Source: Hemibagrus wyckioides (Eukaryota; Chordata; Actinopteri; Siluriformes; Bagridae). Taken from it: a DNA stretch of 64,000 nucleotides. Below the pieces are notes generated by a model that did no database searches, was not told where the DNA came from, and saw only the letters and a program-made list of their open reading frames with translations. This document shows positions 1 through 12,466 of the stretch, in pieces. The stretch is taken from NCBI RefSeq assembly GCF_019097595.1, contig NC_080716.1, positions 27,989,901 to 28,053,900 on the forward strand, written 5' to 3'. Each line of letters opens with the position of its first letter. Within the stretch, counting starts at the first letter, position 1. Both the position numbers and the translations under genes were made by a program.

Positions 1-3000
1 GTGATGAGTAGGGTGTGTGTGTGTGTGTGGTGATGAGTAGGGTGTGTGTGTGTGGTGATGAGTAGGGTGTGTGTGTGTGTGTGTGGTGATGAGTAGGATG
101 TGTGTGTGTGGTGATGAGTAGGGTGTGTGTGTGTGTGTGTGGTGATGAGTAGGATGTGTGTGTGTGTGGTGATGAGTAGGGTGTGTGTGTGTGTGTGTGT
201 GAGAAAATTTAAATAGATCTAAGGACTATTCACTGTGTGTGTGTGTGTGTGTGTATGTATGTGTGTGTGTGTGTGTGTGTGTGTGAGAAAATTTAAATAG
301 ATCTAAGGACTATTCACTGTGTGTGTGTGTGTGTGTGTGGTGATGAGTAGGGTGTGTGTGTGTGTGTGTGTGTGTTGATGAGTAGGGGGTGTGTGTGTGT
401 GGTGATGAGTAGGGTGTGTGTGTGTGTGGTGATGAGTCAGGTGTGTGTGTGTGTGTGGTGATGAGTAGGGTGTGTGTGTGTGGTGATGAGTTGAGTGTGT
501 GTGTGTGTGTGTGTGTGGTGATGAGTAGGGTGTGTGTGTGTGTGTGGTGATGAGTAGGGTGTCTGTGTGTGTGTGAGGTGATGAGTAGGGTGTGTGTGTG
601 TGTGTGGTGATGAGTAAGGTGTGTGTGTGAGAAAATTTAAATAGATCTAAGGACTATTCACTGTGTGTGTGTGTGTGTGTGGTGATGAGTAGAGTGTGTG
701 TGTGTGTTGATGAGTAGGGGGTGTGTGTGTGTGGTGATGAGTAGAGTGTGTGTGTGTGTGTGTGTGTTGATGAGTAGGGGGTGCGTGTGTGTGTGGTGAT
801 GAGTAGGGTGTGTGTGTGTGTGTATGTGTGTGGTGATGAGTAGGGTGTGTGTGTGTGTGTGTGTGGTGATGAGTAGGGTGTGTGTGTGTGTGTGTGTGGT
901 GATGAGTAGGGTGTGTGTGTGGTGATGAGTCGGGTGTGTGTGTGTGAGAAAATTTAAATAGATCTAAGGACTATTCACTGTGTGTGTGTGTGTGTGTGTG
1001 TGTGTGGTGATGAGTAGGGTGTGTGTGTGTGTGTGTGTTGATGAGTAGGGGTGTGTGTGTGTGTGGTGATGAGTAGGGTGTGTGTGTGTGTGGTGATGAG
1101 TCAGGTGTGTGTGTGTGTGTGTGGTGATGAGTAGGGTGTGTGTGTGTGGTGATGAGTTGGGTGTGTGTGTGTGTGGTGATGAGTAGGGTGTGTGTGTGTG
1201 TGGTGATGAGTAGGGTGTCTGTGTGTGTGTGAGGTGATGAGTAGGGTGTGTGTGTGTGTGTGTGGTGATGAGTAAGGTGTGTGTGTGAGAAAATTTAAAT
1301 AGATCTAAGGACTATTCACTGTGTGTGTGTGTGTGTGTGTGTGGTGATGAGTAGATTGTGTGTGTGTGTTGATGAGTAGGGGGTGTGTGTGTGTGGTGAT
1401 GAGTAGAGTGTGTGTGTGTGTGTGTTGATGAGTAGAGTGTGTGTGTGTGTGTGTTGATGAGTAGGTAGTGTGTGTGTGTGTGGTGATGAGTAGGGTGTGT
1501 GTGTGTGTGTGTGGTGATGAGTAGGTAGTGTGTGTGGTGATGAGTAGGGTATGTGTGTGTGTGTGTGTGTGGTGATGAGTAGGTAGTGTGTGTGTGTGGT
1601 GATGAGTAGGGTGTGTGTGTGTGTGTGTGGTGATGAGTAGGGTGTGTGTGTGTGTGTGTGTGGTGATGAGTAGGGTGTGTGTGGTGATGAGTAGGGTGTG
1701 TGTGTGTGTGTGAGAAAATTTAAATAGATCTAAGGACTATTCACTGTGTGTGTGTGTGTGTGTGTTGATGAGTAGGGGGTGTGTGTGTGGTGATGAGTAG
1801 GGTGTGTGTGTGTGTGTGTGTGGTGATGAGTAGGGTGTGTGTGTGCGTGGTGATGAGTAGGGTGTGTGTGTGTGTGTGTGTGGTGATGAGTAGGGTGTGT
1901 GTGTGTGTGTGTGGTGATGAGTAAGGTGTGTGTGTGTGGTGATGAGTAGGGTGTGTGTGGTGATGAGTAGGGTGTGTGTGTGTGTGTGTGGTGATGAGTA
2001 GGGTGTGTGTGTGTGTGGTGATGAGTAGGGTGGGTGTGTGTGTGTGTGGTGATGAGTAGGGTGTGTGTGTGTGGTGATGAGTAGGGTGTGTGTGTGTGTG
2101 TGTGGTGATGAGTAGGGTGTGTGTGTGTGTGTGTGTGGTGATGAGTAGGGGGTGTGTGTGTGTGTGTGGTGATGAGTAGGGTGTGTGTGTGTGTGTGTGT
2201 GTGGTGATGAGTAGGGTGTGTGTGTGTGGTGATGAGTAGGGTGTGTGTGTGTGTGTGTGGTGATGAGTGGGGTGTGTGTGTGTGTGTGTGGTGATGAGTA
2301 GGGTGTGTGTGTGTGGTGATGAGTAGGGTGTGTGTGTGTGTGTGGTGATGAGTAGGGTGTGTGTGTGGTGATGAGTAGGGTGTGTGTGGTGATGAGTAGG
2401 GTGTGTGTGTGGTGATGAGTAGGGTGTGTGTGGTGATGAGTAGGGTGTGTGTGTGTGTGGTGATGAGTAGGGTGTGTGTGTGTGTGGTGATGAGTAGGGT
2501 GTGTGTGTGTGTGGTGATGAGTGGGGTGTGTGTGTGTGTGGTGATGAGTAGGGTGTGTGTGTGTGTGGTGATGAGTAGGGTGTGTGTGTGTGTGGTGATG
2601 AGTAGGGTGTGTGTGTGTGTGGTGATGAGTGGGGTGTGTGTGTGTGTGGTGATGAGTAGGGTGTGTGTGTGTGTGGTGATGAGTAGGGTGTGTGTGTGTG
2701 TGGTGATGAGTAGGGTGTGTGTGTGGTGATGAGTAGGGTGTGTGTGTGTGTGGTGATGAGTAGGGTGTGTGTGTGTGTGGTGATGAGTAGGGTGTGTGTG
2801 TGTGTGTGTGAGAGAATTTAAATAGATCTAAGGAAAATTCACTGTGTGTGTGTGTGGTGATGAGTAATGTGTGTGTGTGTGTGTGTGTTGATGAGTAGGG
2901 GGTGTGTGTGTGTGGTGATGAGTAGGGTGTGTGTGTGTGTGTGTCTGTGTGGTGATGAGTCGGGTGTGTGTGTGTGTGTGGTGATGAGTAGGGTGTGTGT

Positions 3001-3541
3001 GTGTGTGTGGTGATGAGTAGGGTGTGTGTGTGTGGTGATGAGTAGGGTGGGTGTGTGTGTGTGTGGTGATGAGTAGGGTGTGTGTGTGTGTGATGATGAG
3101 TAGGGTGTGTGTGTGTGTGTGTGGTGATGAGTAGGGTGTGTGTGTGTGGTGATGAGTAGGGTGTGTGTGTGTGTGTGTGGTGATGAGTAGGGTGTGTGTG
3201 TGTGTGTGTGTGTGGTGATGAGTAGAGTGTGTGTGTGTGTGTGTGTGTTGATGAGTAGGGGGTGTGTGTGTGTGTGTGGTGATGAGTAGAGTGTGTGTGT
3301 GTGTGTGTTGATGAGTAGGGGGTGCGTGTGTGTGTGTGGTGATGAGTAGGGTGTGTGTGTGTGTGTGTGTGTGTGTGGTGATGAGTAGGGTGTGTGTGTG
3401 TGTGTGTGTGGTGATGAGTAGGGTGTGTGTGTGTGTGTGGTGATGAGTAGGGTGTGTGTGTGTGTGGTGATGAGTAGGGTGGGTGTGTGTGTGTGTGGTG
3501 ATGAGTAGGGTGTGTGTGTGTGTGTGTGTGTGGTGATGAGT

Positions 3542-3578
<37 letters not shown>

Positions 3579-5097
3579 TGATGAGTAGGGTGTGTGTGTG
3601 TGTGTGTGTGTGGTGATGAGTAGGGTGTGTGTGTGTGTGTGTGGTGATGAGTAGGGTGTGTGTGTGTGTGTGTGGTAATGAGTAGGGTGTGTGTGTGTGT
3701 GTGGTGATGAGTAAGGTGTGTGTGTGAGAAAATTTAAATAGATCTAAGGACTATTCACTGTGTTTGTGTGTGGTGATGAGTAGAGTGTGTGTGTGTGTGT
3801 GTTGATGAGTAGGGGGTGTGTGTGTGTGTGGTGATGAGTAGAGTGTGTGTGTGTGTGTGTTGATGAGTAGGGGGTGTGTGTGTGTGTGTTGATGAGTAGG
3901 GTGTGTGTGTGTGGTGATGAGTCGGGTGTGTGTGTGGTGATGAGTCGGGTTTGTGTGTGTGTGTATAATGATGAGTAGGTAGTGTGTGTGTGTGTGGTGA
4001 TGAGTAGGGTGTGTGTGTGTGTGTGGTGATGAGTAGGTAGTGTGTGTGGTGATGAGTAGGGTGTGTGTGTGTGTGTGGTGATGAGTAGGTAGTGTGTGTG
4101 TGTGGTGATGAGTAGGGTGTGTGTGTGTGTGTGTGTGGTGATGAGTAGGGTGTGTGTGGTGATGAGTAGGGTGTGTGTGTGTGTGTGTGTGTGTGTGGTG
4201 ATGAGTAGGGTGTGTGTGTGTGTGTGGTGATGAGTAGGGTGTGTGTGTGTGTGTGTGGTGATGAGTAGGGTGTGTGTGTGTGTGTGTGGTGATGAGTAGG
4301 GTGTGTGTGTGTGTGTGTGTGGTGATGAGTAGGGTGTGTGTGTGTGTGGTGATGAGTAAGGTGTGTGTGTGAGAAAATTTAAATAGATCTAAGGACTATT
4401 CACTGTGTGTGTGTGTGTGTGTGTGTGTGTGGTGATGAGTAGAGTGTGTGTGTGTGTGTGTGTTGATGAGTAGGGGGTGTGTGTGTGTGGTGATGAGTAG
4501 AGTGTGTGTGTGTGTGTGTTGATGAGTAGGGGGTGCGTGTGTGTGTGTTGATGAGTAGGGTGTGTGTGTGTGGTGATGAGTCGGGTGTGTGTGTGGTGAT
4601 GAGTCGGGTGTGTGTGTGTGTGTGTGTGTAATGATGAGTAGGTAGTGTGTGTGTGTGTGGTGATGAGTAGGGTGTGTGTGTGTGTGTGGTGATGAGTAGG
4701 TAGTGTGTGTGGTGATGAGTAGGGTGTGTGTGTGTGTGTGTGTGTGGTGATGAGTAGGTAGTGTGTGTGTGTGTGGTGATGAGTAGGGTGTGTGTGAGTG
4801 TGTGGTGATGAGTAGGGTGTGTGTGTGTGTGTGTGTGGTGATGAGTAGGGTGTGTGTGGTGATGAGTAGGGTGTGTGTGTGTGTGTGAGAAAATTTAAAT
4901 AGATCTAAGGACTATTCACTGTGTGTGTGTGTGTGTGTGTGGTGATGAGTAGAGTGTGTGTGTGTGTGTGTTGATGAGTAGGGGGTGTGTGTGTGGTGAT
5001 GAGTAGGGTGTGTGTGTGTGTGTGTGTGTGGTGATGAGTAGGGTGTGTGTGTGCGTGGTGATGAGTAGGGTGTGTGTGTGTGTGTGTGGTGATGAGT

Positions 5098-5134
<37 letters not shown>

Positions 5135-6409
5135 TGATGAGTAAGGTGTGTGTGTGTGGTGATGAGTAGGGTGTGTGTGGTGATGAGTAGGGTGGGTGTG
5201 TGTGTGTGTGGTGATGAGTAGGGTGTGTTTGTGTGGTGATGAGTAGGGTGTGTGTGTGTGTGTGTGTGTGTGGTGATGAGTAGGGTGTGTGTGTGTGTGT
5301 GTGTGTGTGGTGATGAGTAGGGTGTGTGTGTGTGTGTGTGGTGATGGGTAGGGTGTGTGTGTGTGTGTGTGGTGATGAGTAGGGTGTGTGTGTGTGTGTG
5401 TGGTGATGAGTAGGGTGTGTGTGTGTGTGTGGTGATGAGTAGGGTGTGTGTGTGTGTGTGGTGATGAGTGGGGTGTGTGTGTGTGTGTGGTGATGAGTAG
5501 GGTGTGTGTGTGTGGTGATGAGTAGGGTGTGTGTGTGTGTGTGGTGATGAGTAGGGTGTGTGTGTGGTGATGAGTAGGGTGTGTGTGGTGATGAGTAGGG
5601 TGTGTGTGTGTGTGTGGTGATGAGTAGGGTGTGTGTGGTGATGAGTAGGGTGTGTGTGTGTGTGGTGATGAGTAGGGTGTGTGTGTGTGTGGTGATGAGT
5701 GGGGTGTGTGTGTGTGTGGTGATGAGTAGGGTGTGTGTGTGTGTGGTGATGAGTAGGGTGTGTGTGTGTGTGGTGATGAGTAGGGTGTGTGTGTGTGTGG
5801 TGATGAGTAGGGTGTGTGTGCGGTGATGAGTAGGGTGTGTGTGTGGGTGTGTGTGTGTGTGGTGATGAGTAGGGTGTGTGTGTGTCTGTGTGTGAGAAAA
5901 TTTAAATAGAAAATTTAAATAGATCTAAGGAAAATTCACTGTGTGTGTGTGGTGATGAGTAGAGTGTGTGTGTGTGTGTGTTGATGAGTAGGGGGTGTGT
6001 GTGTGTGGTGATGAGTAGGGTGTGTGTGTGTGTGTGTCTGTGTGGTGATGAGTCGTGTGTGTGTGTGTGTGTGTGGTGATGAGTAGGGTGTGTGTGTGTG
6101 TGGTGATGAGTAGGGTGTGTGTGTGTGGTGATGAGTAGGGTGGGTGTGTGTGTGTGTGGTGATGAGTAGGGTGTGTGTGTGTGTGTGTGGTGATGAGTAG
6201 GGTGTGTGTGTGTGGTGATGAGTAGGGTGGGTGTGTGTGTGTGTGGTGATGAGTAGGGTGTGTGTGTGTGTGTGTGTGGTGATGAGTAGGGTGTGTGTGT
6301 GTGGTGATGAGTAGGGTGTGTGTGTGTGTGTGTGTATGTGTGTGTGTGTGTGTGTGAGAAAATTTAAATAGATCTAAGGACTATTCACTGTGTGTGTGTG
6401 GTGATGAGT

Positions 6410-6450
<41 letters not shown>

Positions 6451-7042
6451 TGATGAGTAGGGTGTGTGTGTGTGTGTGGTGATGAGTAGGTGTGTGTGTG
6501 TGTGTGTGTGTGGTGATGAGTAGGGGGTGTGAGTGTGTGTGTGTGGTGATGAGTAGGGTGTGTGTGTGTGTGTGGTGATGAGTAGGTGTGTGTGTGTGTG
6601 TGTGGTGATGAGTTGGGTGTGTGTGTGTGTGTGTGGTGATGAGTAGGGTGTGTGTGTGTGTGTGATGATGAGTAGGGTGTGTGTGTGTGTGTGGTGATGA
6701 GTAGGGTGTGTGTGTGTGTGAGTGGTGATGAGTAGGGTGTGTGTGTGTGTGTGGTGATGAGTAGGGTGTGTGTGTGTGTGTGTGTGTGGTGATGAGTAGG
6801 GTGTGTGTGTGTGGTGATGAGTAGGGTGTGTGTGTGTGTGTGGTGATGAGTAGGGTGTGTGTGTGTGGTGATGAGTAGGGTGTGTGTGTGTGTGTGTGTG
6901 GTGATGAGTAGGATGTGTGTGTGTGGTGATGAGTAGGGTGTGTGTGTGTGTGTGGTGATGAGTAGGATGTGTGTGTGTGTGGTGATGAGTAGGGTGTGTG
7001 TGTGTGTGTGAGAAAATTTAAATAGATCTAAGGACTATTCAC

Positions 7043-7073
<31 letters not shown>

Positions 7074-10000
7074 GTGTGTGTGTGTGTGAGAAAATTTAAA
7101 TAGATCTAAGGACTATTCACTGTGTGTGTGTGTGTGTGTGTGTGTGGTGATGAGTAGGGTGTGTGTGTGTGTGTGTGTGTGTTGATGAGTAGGGGGTGTG
7201 TGTGTGTGGTGATGAGTAGGGTGTGTGTGTGTGTGGTGATGAGTCAGGTGTGTGTGTGTGTGTGGTGATGAGTAGGGTGTGTGTGTGTGGTGATGAGTTG
7301 AGTGTGTGTGTGTGTGTGTGTGGTGATGAGTAGGGTGTGTGTGTGTGTGTGTGGTGATGAGTAGGGTGTCTGTGTGTGTGTGAGGTGATGAGTAGGGTGT
7401 GTGTGTGTGTGTGGTGATGAGTAAGGTGTGTGTGTGAGAAAATTTAAATAGATCTAAGGACTATTCACTGTGTGTGTGTGTGTGTGTGTGGTGATGAGTA
7501 GAGTGTGTGTGTGTGTGTGTTGATGAGTAGGGGGTGTGTGTGTGTGGTGATGAGTAGAGTGTGTGTGTGTGTGTGTGTTGATGAGTAGGGGGTGCGTGTG
7601 TGTGTGTGGTGATGAGTAGGGTGTGTGTGTGTGTGTGTGTGTGTGTGGTGATGAGTAGGGTGTGTGTGTGTGTGTGTGTGGTGATGAGTAGGGTGTGTGT
7701 GTGTGTGTGTGTGGTGATGAGTAGGGTGTGTGTGTGTGGTGATGAGTAGGGTGTGTGTGTGTGAGAAAATTTAAATAGATCTAAGGACTATTCACTGTGT
7801 GTGTGTGTGTGTGTGTGTGTGTGGTGATGAGTAGGGTGTGTGTGTGTGTGTGTGTTGATGAGTAGGGGTGTGTGTGTGTGTGGTGATGAGTAGGGTGTGT
7901 GTGTGTGGTGATGAGTCAGGTGTGTGTGTGTGTGTGTGGTGATGAGTAGGGTGTGTGTGTGTGGTGATGAGTTGGGTGTGTGTGTGTGTGGTGATGAGTA
8001 GGGTGTGTGTGTGTGTGTGTGGTGATGAGTAGGGTGTCTGTGTGTGTGTGAGGTGATGAGTAGGGTGTGTGTGTGTGTGTGTGGTGATGAGTAAGGTGTG
8101 TGTGTGAGAAAATTTAAATAGATCTAAGGACTATTCACTGTGTGTGTGTGTGTGTGTGTGTGTGGTGATGAGTAGAGTGTGTGTGTGTGTTGATGAGTAG
8201 GGGGTGTGTGTGTGTGGTGATGAGTAGAGTGTGTGTGTGTGTGTGTTGATGAGTAGAGTGTGTGTTTGTGTGTGTTGATGAGTAGGTAGTGTGTGTGTGT
8301 GTGGTGATGAGTAGGGTGTGTGTGTGTGTGTGTGGTGATGAGTAGGTAGTGTGTGTGGTGATGAGTAGGGTGTGTGTGTGTGTGTGTGTGTGGTGATGAG
8401 TAGGTAGTGTGTGTGTGTGTGGTGATGAGTAGGGTGTGTGTGTGTGTGTGTGGTGATGAGTAGGGTGTGTGTGTGTGTGTGTGTGGTGATGAGTAGGGTG
8501 TGTGTGGTGATGAGTAGGGTGTGTGTGTGTGTGTGAGAAAATTTAAATAGATCTAAGGACTATTCACTGTGTGTGTGTGTGTGTGTGTTGATGAGTAGGG
8601 GGTGTGTGTGTGGTGATGAGTAGGGTGTGTGTGTGTGTGTGTGTGTGGTGATGAGTAGGGTGTGTGTGTGCGTGGTGATGAGTAGGGTGTGTGTGTGTGT
8701 GTGTGTGGTGATGAGTAGGGTGTGTGTGTGTGTGTGTGTGTGTGGTGATGAGTAAGGTGTGTGTGTGGTGATGAGTAGGGTGTGTGTGGTGATGAGTAGG
8801 GTGTGTGTGTGTGTGTGGTGATGAGTAGGGTGTGTGTGTGTGGTGATGAGTAGGGTGGGTGTGTGTGTGTGGTGATGAGTAGGGTGTGTGTGTGTGGTGA
8901 TGAGTAGGGTGTGTGTGTGTGTGTGTGGTGATGAGTAGGGTGTGTGTGTGTGTGTGCGTGGTGATGAGTAGGGTGTGTGTGTGTGTGTGGTGATGAGTAG
9001 GGTGTGTGTGTGTGTGTGTGGTGATGAGTAGGGTGTGTGTGTGTGTGGTGATGAGTAGGGTGTGTGTGTGTGTGTGGTGATGAGTGGGGTGTGTGTGTGT
9101 GTGTGTGGTGATGAGTAGGGTGTGTGTGTGTGGTGATGAGTAGGGTGTGTGTGTGTGTGTGGTGATGAGTAGGGTGTGTGTGTGGTGATGAGTAGGGTGT
9201 GTGTGGTGATGAGTAGGGTGTGTGTGTGGTGATGAGTAGGGTGTGTGTGGTGATGAGTAGGGTGTGTGTGGTGATGAGTAGGGTGTGTGTGTGTGTGGTG
9301 ATGAGTAGGGTGTGTGTGTGTGTGGTGATGAGTGGGGTGTGTGTGTGTGTGGTGATGAGTAGGGTGTGTGTGTGTGTGGTGATGAGTAGGGTGTGTGTGT
9401 GTGTGGTGATGAGTAGGGTGTGTGTGTGGTGATGAGTAGGGTGTGTGTGTGTGTGTGGTGATGAGTAGGGTGTGTGTGTGTGGTGATGAGTAGGGTGTGT
9501 GTGTGTGTGTGTGTGAGAAAATTTAAATAGATCTAAGGAAAATTCACTGTGTGTGTGTGTGTGTGTGTGTTGATGAGTAGGGGGTGTGTGTGTGTGGTGA
9601 TGAGTAGGGTGTGTGTGTGTGTGTGTCTGTGTGGTGATGAGTCGGGTGTGTGTGTGTGTGTGGTGATGAGTAGGGTGTGTGTGTGTGTGTGGTGATGAGT
9701 AGGGTGTGTGTGTGTGGTGATGAGTAGGGTGGGTGTGTGTGTGTGTGGTGATGAGTAGGGTGTGTGTGTGTGTGATGATGAGTAGGGTGTGTGTGTGTGT
9801 GTGTGGTGATGAGTAGGGTGTGTGTGTGTGGTGATGAGTAGGGTGAGTGTGTGTGTGTGTGGTGATGAGTTGGGAGTATGAGTGTGTGTGTGTGGTGATG
9901 AGTAGAGTGTGTGTGTGTGTGTGTGTTGATGAGTAGGGGGTGTGTGTGTGTGGTGATGAGTAGAGTGTGTGTGTGTGTGTGTTGATGAGTAGGGGGTGCG

Positions 10001-10201
10001 TGTGTGTGTGTGGTGATGAGTAGGGTGTGTGTGTGTGTGTGTGTGTGTGTGGTGATGAGTAGGGTGTGTGTGTGTGTGTGGTGATGAGTAGGGTGTGTGT
10101 GTGTGTGTGGTGATGAGTAGGGTGTGTGTGTGTGTGGTGATGAGTAGGGTGGGTGTGTGTGTGTGAGGTGATGAGTAGGGTGTGTGTGTGTGGTGTTGAG
10201 T

Positions 10202-10236
<35 letters not shown>

Positions 10237-11071
10237 TGATGAGTAGGGTGTGTGTGTGTGTGTGTGGTGATGAGTAGGGTGTGTGTGTGTGTGTGTGGTG
10301 ATGAGTAGGGTGTGTGTGTGTGTGTGTGGTGATGAGTAGGGTGTGTGTGTGTGTGTGGTGATGAGTAAGGTGTGTGTGTGAGAAAATTTAAATAGATCTA
10401 AGGACTATTCACTGTGTGTGTGTGTGTGTGTGTGGTGATGAGTAGAGTGTGTGTGTGTGTGTGTTGATGAGTAGGGGGTGTGTGTGTGTGTGGTGATGAG
10501 TAGAGTGTGTGTGTGTGTTGATGAGTAGGGGGTGCGTGTGTGTGTGTTGATGAGTAGGGTGTGTGTGTGTGGTGATGAGTCGGGTGTGTGTGTGGTGATG
10601 AGTCGGGTGTGTGTGTGTGTGTATAATGATGAGTAGGTAGTGTGTGTGTGTGTGGTGATGAGTAGGTAGTGTGTGTGTGTGTGTGTGGTGATGAGTAGGG
10701 TGTGTGTGGTGATGAGTAGGGTGTGTGTGTGTGTGTGTGTGTGGTGATGAGTAGGTAGTGTGTGTGTGTGTGGTGATGAGTAGGGTGTGTGTGTGTGTGT
10801 GTGTGGTGATGAGTAGGGTGTGTGTGGTGATGAGTAGGGTGTGTGTGTGTGTGTGTGTGTGTGGTGATGAGTAGGGTGTGTGTGTGTGTGTGTGTGTGTG
10901 TGGTGATGAGTAGGGTGTGTGTGTGTGTGTGTGGTGATGAGTAAGGTGTGTGTGTGTGTGTGTGGTGATGAGTAGGGTGTGTGTGTGTGTGTGTGGTGAT
11001 GAGTAGGGTGTGTGTGTGGTGATGAGTAAGGTGTGTGTGTGAGAAAATTTAAATAGATCTAAGGACTATTC

Positions 11072-11110
<39 letters not shown>

Positions 11111-11750
11111 TGATGAGTAGGGGGTGTGTGTGTGTGGTGATGAGTAGAGTGTGTGTGTGTGTGTGTTGATGAGTAGGGGGTGCGTGTGTGTGTGTTGATG
11201 AGTAGGGTGTGTGTGTGTGGTGATGAGTCGGGTGTGTGTGTGGTGATGAGTCGGGTGTGTGTGTGTGTGTGTGTAATGATGAGTAGGTAGTGTGTGTGTG
11301 TGTGGTGATGAGTAGGGTGTGTGTGTGTGTGTGTGGTTATGAGTAGGTAGTGTGTGTGTGGTGATGAGTAGGGTGTGTGTGTGTGTGTGTGTGTGGTGAT
11401 GAGTAGGTAGTGTGTGTGTGTGTGGTGATGAGTAGGGTGTGTGTGAGTGTGTGGTGATGAGTAGGGTGTGTGTGTGTGTGTGTGTGTGTGGTGATGAGTA
11501 GGGTGTGTGTGGTGATGAGTAGGGTGTGTGTGTGTGTGTGAGAAAATTTAAATAGATCTAAGGACTATTCACTGTGTGTGTGTGTGTGTGTGTGGTGATG
11601 AGTAGAGTGTGTGTGTGTGTGTGTTGATGAGTAGGGGGTGTGTGTGTGGTGATGAGTAGGGTGTGTGTGTGTGTGTGTGTGTGGTGATGAGTAGGGTGTG
11701 TGTGTGCGTGGTGATGAGTAGGGTGTGTGTGTGTGTGTGTGGTGATGAGT

Positions 11751-11782
<32 letters not shown>

Positions 11783-12433
11783 GTGATGAGTAAGGTGTGT
11801 GTGTGTGGTGATGAGTAGGGTGTGTGTGGTGATGAGTAGGGTGTGTGTGTGTGTGTGTGGTGATGAGTAGGGTGTGTGTGTGTGGTGATGAGTAGGGTGG
11901 GTGTGTGTGTGTGTGGTGATGAGTAGGGTGTGTGTGTGTGGTGATGAGTAGGGTGTGTGTGTGTGTGTGTGTGGTGATGAGTAGGGTGTGTGTGTGTGTG
12001 TGTGTGTGTGGTGATGAGTAGGGGGTGTGTGTGCGTGTGTGGTGATGGGTAGGGTGTGTGTGCGTGTGTGTGGTGATGAGTAGGGTGTGTGTGTGTGGTG
12101 ATGAGTAGGGTGGGTGTGTGTGTGTGTGGTGATGAGTAGGGTGTGTGTGTGTGTGTGTGGTGATGAGTAGGGTGTGTGTGTGTGGTGATGAGTAGGGTGG
12201 GTGTGTGTGTGTGTGGTGATGAGTAGGGTGTGCGTGTGTGTGATGATGAGTAGGGTGTGTGTGTGTGTGTGTGGTGATGAGTAGTGTGTGTGTGTCTGTG
12301 TGTGTGTGTGTGTGTGTGTGGTGATGAGTAGGGTGTGTGTGTGTGTGTGGTGATGAGTAGGGTGTGTGTGTGTGTGTGGTGATGAGTAGGGTGTGTGTGT
12401 GTGAGAAAATTTAAATAGATCTTAGGACTATTC

Positions 12434-12466
<33 letters not shown>

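Noticed and set aside
2403..2729. Open frames encoding CVVMSRVCV repeats (also 5602-5826 and 9220-9432)
   Set aside because: They are translations of GTGATGAGTAGG and (TG)n units in stretches of constant unit length; no start context, splice sites or protein family.
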